From Saprospiraceae bacterium (GTDB lineage Bacteria; Bacteroidota; Bacteroidia; Chitinophagales; Saprospiraceae): DNA of 59,964 bases. The position numbers and the translations under genes are program-made. The notes under the pieces were generated by a model. The model was not told the origin of the DNA, searched no databases, and saw only the letters and a program-made list of their open reading frames with translations. Each line of letters starts with the position of its first letter. Position 1 is the stretch's first letter. The DNA is taken from positions 1-59,964 of the forward strand of contig JAIBCG010000009.1 in assembly GCA_019694295.1 (NCBI GenBank), read 5' to 3'. Of this stretch, positions 8,254 to 16,969 are shown one piece after another.

Positions 8254-10233
8254 TCAATGAATGACGATCATTTTATGGATAAATACATGGTCAGCCAGGC
8301 TGAGTCTGCAATAATATATGCCATTTGGTAAATCAGTTTTTCCGAATATTAAACTGTGTTTTCCTTTGGACTGAAATTCGTCCAGAATGCACATGATTTT
8401 TATGCCCAGATTGTTATATATTTCAAGCTTTACCGGTGAATCTTTATAAAGCTCCCAGCTAAGTGTGGTAGTATGGTCAAACGGGTTTGGATAATTATAA
8501 AAGTTAGCTACGGTGTTTTTACCTGCAGCTCTGTCGGATAGATTGGTAAGGCCGTCGAGTCCAAATCCGACTCGTATATAAGCATTTAACCGGCCGGCTG
8601 TGAAATCCTTATTCCAATTTGATTTCGAAAGTTTACGTCTTAGTGTAAGAAATTCTCCCATATTTCCTGAAAGTGATAAACTTTGCATATAACTACTAAT
8701 ATTTCTGCCCGGGTCTGTATAGTTTACTTTTGTGTCAGTTGATCCTATTTCATTAGTTTCGGAGAGCCAACCGGCATACGAACCACCGGGTTCGAACCAG
8801 TTATTTGCAGGTAAGATATTGTAATATCGGTTATTGGAGAAAACGACTTGGTTGTCCTTGCTATTATTGATGACACAATACCCTTGCTGGTTATCAAATT
8901 GTATATCGTTGCTGTCAATAAGGTTTTGCCCCAGAAGCATAGTGCCAAGTACGAGGCCTCCACTATATGCCGGGCCTCCGGTAGTATTGTTGGCCCAGTT
9001 ATGGACGATATTGTGCTTTGCAGTCAGGTTTTCTGATTCTGTAAGGAATAATGCCAGATTATAGTCTCCTGTAGGCGTATAATCAGAGATAATGTTGTGG
9101 TGAATATGCACGTTTTTTGCTTTTTGAACGGTGATACCCTTGCCTGTTTCAAAACCGGTAATGCGGCTGTCAAGCACAACATTCCAGCCTATATCGCCGG
9201 TGACTGATTGAGACGGCCAATCGATGGTGCTCTCATGTGTACCAAACTGGATGTTTTTAGGATTGGCCAGGAAGGTGTTGTTATAAATAGTGCCTCCACA
9301 CCTGAATCCTCCACCTGTAGCAGCTGCACGGGCTACTATATTCTCTCTGAACACAAGATTGGTACAACCAACCTGAAAGTATGAATTGTGTCTGAAACCA
9401 GTAGGCTGTGCTCCGGGTGTTGTATCGTTCCAACCATTATGGTCGAGCAGATTCTCCTCGAACAAAATACTGTCAACATTGGCTATGAACATAGCATTGG
9501 CGTGCGAAGCATTGCTTACATACGCATCTGCAATGACACATCGCCTTACGATTAGCCTCTTTCTCGTAGTAGCAGATGGAAACAAAGGGTCGTGTACTGT
9601 GAGGTTGGTAAAATATTTGCTGATATAACAGTCTTCGATTAATATTTCTGTAAAAGGAGCCTCGATGATTCTGATGCCGATTGGTTCGTCAGTACCTGTT
9701 CTGCTGTGTGGTTCTATCTCCAGACCTACTATGGCCAGGTAGGATGCAGAAGTACCTGCAAGATCAATGAATCCCTGGTTGCCGGTCAGGATGCGTGGCC
9801 TTATATCTGATGTTCCATAGCTGCCTATCAACATAGGTTCACTTGCGTTTTTACCAAATTTTGTTGTAGAACCGAAAGACTGGTTTGTAAATACTTCAGC
9901 TTTCTTGAACAATATCCAGTCCGGGTACCCGTTGCGAAGATGTAATACCGCAGCCTGAATTGTTTGAAAAGCTTTGATATTCCCGCTGGGATGAAAAGGA
10001 TCAGATCCGATCTGCTGAGAATATTTATCATAATATTGGGCTGTGGCATCATCACCTGAGTCAGCACTTACATAGATTATTCGCGTGTCATCCGAAGCAA
10101 CAAACTGGGTCCATCCGTCAACAATATCCAATTGTGCAATTGCTGTATAGGGCAATAAGACTGTGAATAAAATGAACAACATTACTTTATTAGCAAGGGA
10201 AATATCATTTGTATAATATTTTACTTCAGTCAT
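8254..10233 (-). CDS. Secreted right-handed beta-helix protein with T9SS sorting domain
   Basis: The 659-aa form starts at the ATG at 10233, just ahead of a signal peptide (KVMLFILFTVLLPYTAIAQ). An in-frame extension further upstream is possible, but it has no signal-like features and would enter the promoter region. The middle (about residues 120-530) has periodic N/V/I-rich rungs and the HNIISDYTP, FRENIVARA and NNTFLANP-type turns of parallel beta-helix proteins (pectate lyase/NosD-like folds). The final 80 residues carry the T9SS motif YNYPNPFDHTTT. Family members bind or cleave polysaccharides, but no catalytic residues can be assigned here. Confidence 0.78.
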   Translation of the reverse strand: MTEVKYYTNDISLANKVMLFILFTVLLPYTAIAQLDIVDGWTQFVASDDTRIIYVSADSGDDATAQYYDKYSQQIGSDPFHPSGNIKAFQTIQAAVLHLRNGYPDWILFKKAEVFTNQSFGSTTKFGKNASEPMLIGSYGTSDIRPRILTGNQGFIDLAGTSASYLAIVGLEIEPHSRTGTDEPIGIRIIEAPFTEILIEDCYISKYFTNLTVHDPLFPSATTRKRLIVRRCVIADAYVSNASHANAMFIANVDSILFEENLLDHNGWNDTTPGAQPTGFRHNSYFQVGCTNLVFRENIVARAAATGGGFRCGGTIYNNTFLANPKNIQFGTHESTIDWPSQSVTGDIGWNVVLDSRITGFETGKGITVQKAKNVHIHHNIISDYTPTGDYNLALFLTESENLTAKHNIVHNWANNTTGGPAYSGGLVLGTMLLGQNLIDSNDIQFDNQQGYCVINNSKDNQVVFSNNRYYNILPANNWFEPGGSYAGWLSETNEIGSTDTKVNYTDPGRNISSYMQSLSLSGNMGEFLTLRRKLSKSNWNKDFTAGRLNAYIRVGFGLDGLTNLSDRAAGKNTVANFYNYPNPFDHTTTLSWELYKDSPVKLEIYNNLGIKIMCILDEFQSKGKHSLIFGKTDLPNGIYYCRLSLADHVFIHKMIVIH

Positions 10234-10380
10234 AAATTTGTTTGTTTTAGTATGGATTGTTATAGTGAATGTCAGTATATCGGAATTGCACAGGTAAAGA
10301 TATAAAAAATTATATTGTGAAACATTTTTCAATAATGGAGGTAGCCAGGGTAAAATTTGAAGGTTAATTTTCAAAAATTG

Positions 10381-10412
10381 TTTGGTCAGTTGGAAAATTC
10401 AATTTACATTTG
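10381..10412 (+). promoter_or_regulatory. Bacteroidota-type promoter of the small T9SS gene
   Basis: TTTG at 10381-10384 and TACATTTG at 10405-10412 are separated by 20 bp, close to the -33/-7 spacing known for Bacteroidota sigma-A promoters. The start codon is 36 bp downstream. The 10234-10380 stretch otherwise holds only the divergent upstream region of the beta-helix gene. Confidence 0.65.
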
Positions 10413-10448
10413 AGAAAATAATATTTAAAAAAAATTAATTAATAGAAC

Positions 10449-11351
10449 ATGAAGAAAAATTACCTTTTTTTAGTTGTGCTTGGATTGCTTGCAGCAAGTA
10501 ACTTGTTTTCTCAATCTTTATGGGAAGATAACTTTGAGTCTTATCCGCTTGGAAATTTTCTGGATGGTAATGGCTGGGTTCGGGAAGATGGACAGGATGA
10601 CTGGGCACAGATAGTAGAGTTGGATTCTATACATGGTAAAAGTCTGCAGTTGTTTGCCCCGGACACCAACTTGCTGGGCATGTTCGTAACGCACAACAAC
10701 AATTGGGCTAACCGGACTCAGGGGAATAATGTATTCGAAACAAACTTTGATTTTTATACAGGTAATGCACAAAGTGAAGGTTTGGGTCAGGTAGTGATTG
10801 CCAACTCTAACTTCTACGAAATCGTCTCTATAGGCATGCTTTCAGGTGGCAACAGTCTTTTCATTTATGCTGATGGGCTTGATACAAGCTTGGTAGAAAA
10901 TGCCTTGCCCGACACTTGGTACAATATCACCATTACTTATGATAAATTGTCAGGCGAAGTCATCGCTCAGGTGGATGGTGGCCCGAAAATTTCAGGAAGT
11001 GGTGCGGCCGACCTAGATCCAGAGATTTTTGACTTTACTGCCTTACTTGCCTCAAATGTCGGAATAGACAACATTAAAGTAAGTGCAACCAAATCATCCA
11101 TACTTAACTTGCCTAAGGTTCATCAATCTGGCAGTACAATTGCTTATCCTAATCCTGTGCATGATGTTCTAAACATCAGGACAGACAAGAATGTGGCGCA
11201 TATTACTATTTACGATATTGCAGGAAGAGTAGCAGGTGAATTTTCTACTCAGACTGAGTTGGATTTCAGTAGCTTCACCAGTGGTATATTTGCAGTAAAT
11301 ATTCTTTTCGAAGACGGTACGCAGGAAGTACACAAGGTCATCAAAAAATAA
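10449..11351 (+). CDS. Secreted lectin/LamG-like protein with T9SS sorting domain
   Basis: This 300-aa protein starts MKKNYLFLVVLG with a clear signal peptide ending LFSQS. Residues 25-210 (opening DNFESYPLG) look like a concanavalin-type beta-sandwich such as those found in family-16-like or LamG domains, without a recognisable glycosidase motif. The last 75 residues contain AYPNPVHDVLNI and are a T9SS C-terminal domain. It is expected to be exported and possibly surface-anchored. The gene is monocistronic and followed by a bidirectional terminator. Confidence 0.75.
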   Translation: MKKNYLFLVVLGLLAASNLFSQSLWEDNFESYPLGNFLDGNGWVREDGQDDWAQIVELDSIHGKSLQLFAPDTNLLGMFVTHNNNWANRTQGNNVFETNFDFYTGNAQSEGLGQVVIANSNFYEIVSIGMLSGGNSLFIYADGLDTSLVENALPDTWYNITITYDKLSGEVIAQVDGGPKISGSGAADLDPEIFDFTALLASNVGIDNIKVSATKSSILNLPKVHQSGSTIAYPNPVHDVLNIRTDKNVAHITIYDIAGRVAGEFSTQTELDFSSFTSGIFAVNILFEDGTQEVHKVIKK

Positions 11352-11437
11352 ATTTCTGTTGTTTACATAATGAAATTTTAACACTACATCAACTACCCGC
11401 TAAGATACAGCCGTAAGTGGTAGTGTACACCATACCA

Positions 11438-11478
11438 TAAAAAGAGTGCGATTTCATTTGAATTCGTACTCTTTTTAT
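11438..11478. terminator. Bidirectional rho-independent terminator
   Basis: AAAAAGAGTGCGA pairs with TTCGTACTCTTTTT (one mismatch), with an A-tract on one side and a T-tract on the other. It separates the convergent small T9SS gene and lpxD and can serve both strands. Confidence 0.85.
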
Positions 11479-11481
11479 TTA

Positions 11482-12522
11482 TTAATCATCTGCTTCCTGG
11501 GCTTTAAGTGCCTTTTCCAGTTCCTGTATTCGTTTTTGGAGTTCGGGTAGTTTTTTGAATACAACCTGAGCTTTAAGAAAATCGGCGTAATCTATAGCCG
11601 GACTGCCATACCAGGCCGTATCGGGTTCTTTGATGGTACGTGCTATTCCGCTCTGGGCCTGTATTTTTGTACGGTCGGCTATCAGAATATGCCCGACGAT
11701 GCCTACCTGTCCGCCGATCATGCAGTTGCGTCCTATTTTTGTGCTGCCTGCTATACCTGTCTGGGCTGCTATGACGGTGTTTTCACCGATTTCAACATTA
11801 TGTGCTACCATGATGAGATTATCGAGTTTTACGCCCTTGCGAATGTAAGTAGAGCCCATGGTGGCACGGTCAACGGTTGTGTTACTGCCTATTTCAACAT
11901 CATCTTCAATCACAACATTGCCTATCTGTGCTACTTTTTTGTACGTACCGTCTTCCTGAGGTGCAAACCCGAATCCGTCAGCACCAATTACAACATTGCT
12001 GTGTAGTGTAATGTTGTTGCCTAACCGGCAATTGTGGTAAATCTTTACGCCGGAATGCAAGGTCACATTATCACCGATTATTACATTTTCACCTACAAAA
12101 ACCTGGGCATGTATCGTGCAGTTTTTGCCGATTACAGCATTTTTTTCTATTACGCTAAAATGCCCCACCGAACTACCTTCGCCGACAACTGCAGTGACAT
12201 CGACAAAAGCTTGTGATGAAATGCCGGTAGGTGAACTCACTTCTGATGCAAATTTTTCAAGAAGCAGAGCGATGCTACCATATACATTCTCTACACGGAT
12301 GATGGTAGCTGCTATCGGGCTTGACGGGACAAAATCAGTACCGCATAGCAAAACAGACGCTTTTGTAGTATAAACATAAGCTTCGTATTTCGGATTCGCC
12401 AAAAATGTTAACGTTCCGGGTATGCCTTCTTCTATCTTACTTGGCCCGGTAACCATTACGTCGGGGTTGCCTTCCAGTGTGCCGTTTAACAGGGCACTTA
12501 GCTCTTTTGCTGAAATCTGCAT
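11482..12522 (-). CDS. lpxD: UDP-3-O-acylglucosamine N-acyltransferase LpxD
   Basis: The 346-aa protein starts [14 protein letters not shown], the usual LpxD N-terminus. A 17-residue upstream extension is rejected because a -7 element (TACTTTTG) lies at 12537-12544 on this strand. LpxD transfers a 3-hydroxyacyl chain from ACP to UDP-3-O-acyl-glucosamine in lipid A synthesis in the cytosol. Residues 1-100 form the uridine-binding domain. Residues 105-310 form a left-handed beta-helix of hexapeptide repeats, including the catalytic-His context [19 protein letters not shown]-terminal helix ([16 protein letters not shown]) closes it, as in the trimeric enzyme. It diverges from the HemC-like gene. 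Confidence 0.95.
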   Translation of the reverse strand: MQISAKELSALLNGTLEGNPDVMVTGPSKIEEGIPGTLTFLANPKYEAYVYTTKASVLLCGTDFVPSSPIAATIIRVENVYGSIALLLEKFASEVSSPTGISSQAFVDVTAVVGEGSSVGHFSVIEKNAVIGKNCTIHAQVFVGENVIIGDNVTLHSGVKIYHNCRLGNNITLHSNVVIGADGFGFAPQEDGTYKKVAQIGNVVIEDDVEIGSNTTVDRATMGSTYIRKGVKLDNLIMVAHNVEIGENTVIAAQTGIAGSTKIGRNCMIGGQVGIVGHILIADRTKIQAQSGIARTIKEPDTAWYGSPAIDYADFLKAQVVFKKLPELQKRIQELEKALKAQEADD

Positions 12523-12536
12523 GTGAAAAATTTGAA

Positions 12537-12544
12537 CAAAAGTA
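12537..12544 (-). promoter_or_regulatory. -7 promoter element of lpxD
   Basis: On the minus strand this reads TACTTTTG, a perfect TAnnTTTG, 14 bp upstream of the lpxD start at 12522. It fixes the start codon. Confidence 0.55.
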
Positions 12545-12586
12545 AGACTAATTTGTCCAAAATTATTATCCATTTTGGAAAAAGGC

Positions 12587-12594
12587 TAATTTTG
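12587..12594 (+). promoter_or_regulatory. -7 promoter element of the HemC-like gene
   Basis: TAATTTTG matches TAnnTTTG and lies 31 bp upstream of the TTG start codon at 12626. The -33 match is weak. Confidence 0.5.
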
Positions 12595-12625
12595 CAGCCA
12601 AATTATTGTAACTAAATCAAGTATT

Positions 12626-13486
12626 TTGGAAAAAAGACCAACCCTACGCATCGGTACAGAAGGAACTGCATTTTGTAAACACAAATTTAATGTAATCAAC
12701 GAACTATTAGCTGACCATGGGTACGGGGCAATTCCGGTCATGATTCAGGTAACAGATGGCAGAAATGATTTTATCCGAAATGCCGAAATTGCTCTGCTCA
12801 ACAACGAGATTGATGTCGCTGTACATTCTTTGGGGAAGCTTTCTGTCAATACTACTGACGGTATCCGGATAGGCGCTGTGTGTGCTCCTCATAACCCTGC
12901 TTCATGTCTGCTCATCCGTAAAGAGGCGTATTTGTCGGGTGAAGACCTGTTTCTAAAACCAGGCGCCTTGGTTGGGGTTACACCCTTGAGTATTCTCCAA
13001 CTAACCTCCCTAAAATCTGATTTAAAGGTAAAAATAGCAGAAGGCACTGTTATTGAACGGATTAACGCACTACAGAAGGCTGAATTTGATGCCATCCTTG
13101 TTTCGGCATTCGAACTCGATAATTGTGGCGCGGATGTGAGTGAATTTGAAATCCTGCACCTCAATCCAAGGGAGTTTGTGCCTGCCGCCGGACAAGGTGT
13201 ACTGGCATTACAAGTGCGGGCTAATGATGAGGCTATACTTCAAGCAGTAAGGCGTGTACACGATAACAAAATGTTCGATACCATTTCAGTTGAAAGAAAA
13301 ATACACAAACAACTTGCTGATGTTAGCAAAATTTGTTTGGGCGTGCATTGTGCCAAAGACCACCAAAACTACTATCATGTGTGGGCTGTAATGCAGTCAG
13401 ATGCCAATGGTATAAAAAAAATACAAGTATCAAGCTCTACCAGCTTTGAACTTGCTGAAAATGTAGTACATCAGTTACTTTCTTGA
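12626..13486 (+). CDS. Degenerate hydroxymethylbilane synthase (HemC) homologue
   Basis: This 286-aa protein starts at a TTG, because the first internal ATG would remove the conserved N-terminus. The HemC fold is recognisable from RIGTEG (residues 8-13), DVAVHSL (63-69), FDAILVSAFEL (154-164) and PAAGQGVLALQVR (186-198). Family-invariant residues are changed. The catalytic Asp of HSLKD is Lys71 (HSLGK). The TRxS arginine is Glu12. The two Args of SSLRR are Ser122 and Ile123. The Arg opening RGNV is Glu139. Cys237 may align with the dipyrromethane-attachment Cys. I conclude that this is not an active porphobilinogen polymerase of the known type. It could be a repurposed or decaying paralogue, with the true hemC elsewhere. 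Confidence 0.75.
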   Translation: MEKRPTLRIGTEGTAFCKHKFNVINELLADHGYGAIPVMIQVTDGRNDFIRNAEIALLNNEIDVAVHSLGKLSVNTTDGIRIGAVCAPHNPASCLLIRKEAYLSGEDLFLKPGALVGVTPLSILQLTSLKSDLKVKIAEGTVIERINALQKAEFDAILVSAFELDNCGADVSEFEILHLNPREFVPAAGQGVLALQVRANDEAILQAVRRVHDNKMFDTISVERKIHKQLADVSKICLGVHCAKDHQNYYHVWAVMQSDANGIKKIQVSSSTSFELAENVVHQLLS

Positions 13487-13510
13487 TGTTGTTATAAACA
13501 AATCAATGAC

Positions 13511-13891
13511 TTAGACAGTTACTTCGCGGTTTTCGCTTAATTTTTGGTAATACATGTATGATATAGACAGCACACCCAACGCTATCAGTGGGTAAACCGT
13601 CTCCTGTACAATGCCGTCCACTGCCCATACGCTTACAAAAGCAGCAATGAAATCAATGGCAAAACCTGCATAAACAAATTCCTTGATGATGTTGGGCACT
13701 CTTGGATATAGCAAAACGAACCCGCCAATTATTTTGAACGACATGAGTATAAATCCAAATGCAGCAGGATAACCCAAATGTTCTACCTTACGGATAATCT
13801 CTGTAGAACCCGCAGCTATAAAAGGCAAAATAATTTCAAGCACGACAATGGAAATCGTCGCCATCCAGAATATTATTTTATTTTTTCTCAT
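13511..13891 (-). CDS. DoxX-like integral membrane protein
   Basis: This 126-aa protein has four predicted transmembrane helices (starting near residues 6, 42, 72 and 98) and the HLGYPAAFGFILMSFKIIGG core typical of the DoxX-like family. Function in the family is poorly defined; some members take part in thiosulfate or quinone-linked redox at the inner membrane. It is convergent with the HemC-like gene and has no operon partner. The 13892-14080 stretch is AT-rich, without a gene. Confidence 0.75.
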   Translation of the reverse strand: MRKNKIIFWMATISIVVLEIILPFIAAGSTEIIRKVEHLGYPAAFGFILMSFKIIGGFVLLYPRVPNIIKEFVYAGFAIDFIAAFVSVWAVDGIVQETVYPLIALGVLSISYMYYQKLSENREVTV

Positions 13892-14080
13892 ATTTTAAAT
13901 AATTATTCTGTTACTAAATGTTGTGTAGTGGATGTCATTTAAGTTCGTTCCAAATATAAGTAAAATATTTTAATCCACCAAGAAATTAATGCAGATTATA
14001 TAATTTTTTTTTAAATTGAACTACACAAACCATACGAATGTTGATGATTTTCTCTACATAAAAGTAAATATACTATAAAG

Positions 14081-15277
14081 TTAAGTAGGAAGTAAATGTA
14101 CCTCTACCATACCACCTTTGCTTATGATTCGTTCACCGGCAGGTATATATACCAATGCATCGGCCACTGCAAATGACATAAGGATGTTTGACTCTTGGCC
14201 TTCAGTGATGCCTACCATTTCTCCTTCTACAACAGCCTTAAGGAAAAGAGCCCTGTCGCCTTTCACCAAAAAATCTTTTGACAAGGGTAGTCTGATACTT
14301 CTAAGCCCAATTCTGGTATGCCCGCTCATTTTATGCAAGGCAGGTAATACATATTCGTAGAAGCAAACCAAGGCGGCAGCCGGATTGCCGGGTAATGCAA
14401 AAACCAATTTTTCACCTTGTTTTCCGAAGTAAAGTGGTTTGCCGGGCTTCTGTGCGATTTTGTAAAATATTTTTTTTACACCAAGATTCTGTAGCACGCC
14501 GGCTACAAGGTCATATTTGCCAACAGAAATACCACCGGATAAAATCAGTACATCTGATTCATTAAGCATTTTTCTTGCTTTGTCCATCAGCTCTGATTCT
14601 TCATCAGCAACGGTGTCAATGGTCAAAGTGTGGTATCCGCATTGTTTGATGGCAGACTGTAACGCAAACGAATTGGATTCGTATATCTGCCCGGGTGCCA
14701 ACACTGCTCCCGGCTTTTTCAGTTCATTGCCGGTGGTCAATACCGAGATGAATGGTTTGCGTGCCACTTGGGTGTGGGTAATGCCAAGTGTGCTGAGGAA
14801 TCCGCACATCGCCGGATTGATAGGCATGCCTTTGTTGGCAGCCCTTGTACCTTTGGTGATTTCACAAGCCTTTAGTCGGATGTTGCTAGCTTTGTGCAAC
14901 GCACTTAAAGCTATTTCTACTTTATTGTTTATTGTGGTTGTTTTTTCCTGCATGACTACACAGTACGTGTTTTCGGGTATCGGGGCTCCGGTAAATATTC
15001 TGACTGCTGTTCCGGGCAAAAGTGCTTCTGTGGGTGAGTCACCGGCCTTTGTTTCACCTATTATCATAAACTTGACCGCTTCGGTTGCATCAAAGGGTTC
15101 GGGCAAACATACTGCAAAACCATCCATGGCCGATTGAGAGAATGGTGGAGAATCAGTCGGGGCAATGATATTTTCTTCAAGCGCGTAACCCGAAGCATCT
15201 GCTACTTCAACAGTTATTGCAGATAGTATTCCCACATTTTCCAACAATAGTTGCTTAGCTTCTTCTACAGAAATCAT
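14081..15277 (-). CDS. moeA: Molybdopterin molybdenumtransferase MoeA
   Basis: The 398-aa length is normal for MoeA, which inserts molybdate into adenylylated molybdopterin in the cytosol. N-terminal motifs are present (SPPFSQSAMDGFAV for the PxFxxSxMDGYA signature, and GTAVRIFTGAPIPE). The MoCF-binding core has VLTTGNEL, the SGGISVGKYDLV loop and FALPGNPAAALVCFYEYV. The C-terminal domain IV follows. It is the last gene of a probable YbjQ-SDR-MoeA operon (gaps 47 and 33 bp). No other molybdenum-cofactor gene or molybdoenzyme lies in the window. Confidence 0.95.
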   Translation of the reverse strand: MISVEEAKQLLLENVGILSAITVEVADASGYALEENIIAPTDSPPFSQSAMDGFAVCLPEPFDATEAVKFMIIGETKAGDSPTEALLPGTAVRIFTGAPIPENTYCVVMQEKTTTINNKVEIALSALHKASNIRLKACEITKGTRAANKGMPINPAMCGFLSTLGITHTQVARKPFISVLTTGNELKKPGAVLAPGQIYESNSFALQSAIKQCGYHTLTIDTVADEESELMDKARKMLNESDVLILSGGISVGKYDLVAGVLQNLGVKKIFYKIAQKPGKPLYFGKQGEKLVFALPGNPAAALVCFYEYVLPALHKMSGHTRIGLRSIRLPLSKDFLVKGDRALFLKAVVEGEMVGITEGQESNILMSFAVADALVYIPAGERIISKGGMVEVHLLPT

Positions 15278-15310
15278 TGGATATTTCTTTTATACATTGG
15301 CAACGAAATT

Positions 15311-16171
15311 TTAATGATTCTTCAGGTTTTTCTCTATTTGGTTCATGTTGATCCGTTTGCCGGCAAAATAATCGAGCCATCTGGCAGGGAGCTTCCGGAT
15401 CAATTTGAACATGGTAGCGTTTTTGGTCACTATTTTTCGGACCTTTGGGTTAGAGTCTGTCAATGCATCATATATGGACCTGGAAGTATAGACATCAGGT
15501 AGGGCATTGTCTATAGTATTTTGGATGAATCCACTTCGGTGTTGAGCCATTTTGCTATACTCATTTTTGAAGTCGGATGTGTCTTCGGTCATGGCTTTAT
15601 CCCATATTTTGGTTTTTATTGGGCCGGGTTCTATGATACAGACCTTTATGCCGGTGTGGTTCAGTTCTCTGCGCATTCCGTCACTAAAGGCTTCAACCGC
15701 AAATTTGCTTGCTGCATAAGGCGACATGAATGGTGTGACGATGAGCCCCGATACGGATGAAATATTTACAATACGGCCAGGTGTACCATTTATTTTTCCG
15801 TTGAGTTCGAGATTCGGGATGAATGCCTGTGTCACATTAATAAGGCCAAAAACATTCACATCAAATAAGCGTCTGAGTTTGTCTTCAGAAACATACTTTA
15901 CCGGCCCACTTACTGCAATACCGGCATTGTTTACAAGTCCTGCTAGCGGAATGTCTTTCAATTGATCCTTGATTGTGTTTATCTGTACTTTGTCGGTCAC
16001 ATCCATCAATAAAGGAATCAGGTTCGGATTGTTCAGGGCTTTAATCTCATCTGCATCCTCTTGTTTCCTGACTGTGCCATAAACACAGAATCCATGTTCT
16101 GCCAGAAAAACTGCCGCACTTCTGCCTATACCGGATGATATACCTGTAATGAGAACATTTTGTTGTCTCAT
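15311..16171 (-). CDS. Short-chain dehydrogenase/reductase (SDR)
   Basis: This 286-aa classical SDR has the dinucleotide-binding ITGISSGIGRSAA (residues 8-20), NNAGIAVSG, the catalytic Ser in NISSVSG and YxxxK in SPYAASKFAVEAFSDGMR. An IIEPGPIKT motif follows. The substrate cannot be inferred; the C-terminal extension resembles retinol-dehydrogenase-like SDRs. It sits between the YbjQ-domain gene and moeA on the same strand. Confidence 0.9.
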   Translation of the reverse strand: MRQQNVLITGISSGIGRSAAVFLAEHGFCVYGTVRKQEDADEIKALNNPNLIPLLMDVTDKVQINTIKDQLKDIPLAGLVNNAGIAVSGPVKYVSEDKLRRLFDVNVFGLINVTQAFIPNLELNGKINGTPGRIVNISSVSGLIVTPFMSPYAASKFAVEAFSDGMRRELNHTGIKVCIIEPGPIKTKIWDKAMTEDTSDFKNEYSKMAQHRSGFIQNTIDNALPDVYTSRSIYDALTDSNPKVRKIVTKNATMFKLIRKLPARWLDYFAGKRINMNQIEKNLKNH

Positions 16172-16218
16172 GCCATTTGGTTTGAAAATTTTAAAAATAA
16201 TGATTCAGCAAAAACCGA

Positions 16219-16536
16219 TTATATTACTACAGCTGTTCCGCTTGCCGTCACCATTAACATGCCACCAGCACCACCTACCGTTTCGTAATCGAGGTCGATG
16301 CCTACTACTGCATTGGCACCCATAGCAGCCGCCCTTTGCTTCAATTCTTCCAATGCATGGTCTTTGGCTTCCATCAGTACTTTTTCGTAACTGGTCGAAC
16401 GGCCACCAAAAATATCGGTCAGTGTGGCTTTTATATCTTTGAAGAAATTGGCGCCTATAATGGCTTCGCTTGTGACGATGCCAAGGTATTTTTGTATCGG
16501 GCGTCCTTCGATGTTAGGTGTGGTAGTCAGCAACAT
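16219..16536 (-). CDS. YbjQ/DUF74 heavy-metal-binding-domain protein
   Basis: This 105-aa protein is of standard size for the UPF0145/YbjQ family. Visible hallmarks are the [18 protein letters not shown] start, the EALKEL-like helix and [16 protein letters not shown]. The fold forms small pentameric barrels, and the cellular role is unknown. It is the first gene of the YbjQ-SDR-MoeA group. A -7 element (TATATTTG on the minus strand) lies at 16577-16584. Confidence 0.88.
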   Translation of the reverse strand: MLLTTTPNIEGRPIQKYLGIVTSEAIIGANFFKDIKATLTDIFGGRSTSYEKVLMEAKDHALEELKQRAAAMGANAVVGIDLDYETVGGAGGMLMVTASGTAVVI

Positions 16537-16576
16537 AATTGTATTTGTTTATATTTTTGTTTTATTCAAATCTCAA

Positions 16577-16584
16577 CAAATATA
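16577..16584 (-). promoter_or_regulatory. -7 promoter element of the YbjQ-SDR-MoeA group
   Basis: TATATTTG on the minus strand, 40 bp upstream of the YbjQ start at 16536. The remaining gap to 16969 holds no gene that I can support; it carries two copies of AAGTTGACATTCA (16723-16735 and 16810-16822). Confidence 0.5.
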
Positions 16585-16722
16585 TTGATTTTGAATAGAA
16601 ATATCTATTCGTGTTAAAAAAGTTTAGTGTTCTCTCCAATTTCAGTAGTAATATTTGATGTATGTAAAATATTCATTCATCCGAAACTTTTTAAGCACGA
16701 CGTAATTGTGCGAAATACTTGT

Positions 16723-16822
16723 AAGTTGACATTCAGGTGTCTTACAGATTTGACCCGAATTGCATGATGTGATTTCGTGAGTATGCTAAGTTTTTCATTG
16801 GTTAGTATTAAGTTGACATTCA
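16723..16822 (+). repeat. Direct repeat pair AAGTTGACATTCA, 87 bp apart
   Basis: Two identical 13-mers lie at 16723-16735 and 16810-16822 in the intergenic space between the divergent YbjQ and metallophosphoesterase genes. They could be paired regulator half-sites or the ends of a decayed insertion. The sequence shows no more than the repeat itself. Confidence 0.35.
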
Positions 16823-16969
16823 TTCCTCTTTCCGGAAATGAGGCAAATTTTTCGGAATTTCATGTGTAATCTGCTGATGACGGAAGCAAGTCGGTACGGA
16901 TAATCGCAAGTAAAAATCATTGGAATGCCACAACAAAATACCCAAAACTGCATTATGTACCTTATTTGA

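Noticed and set aside
12626..13486. Functional HemC
   Set aside because: The catalytic Asp and key Arg residues are replaced, so normal porphobilinogen polymerisation is not supported.
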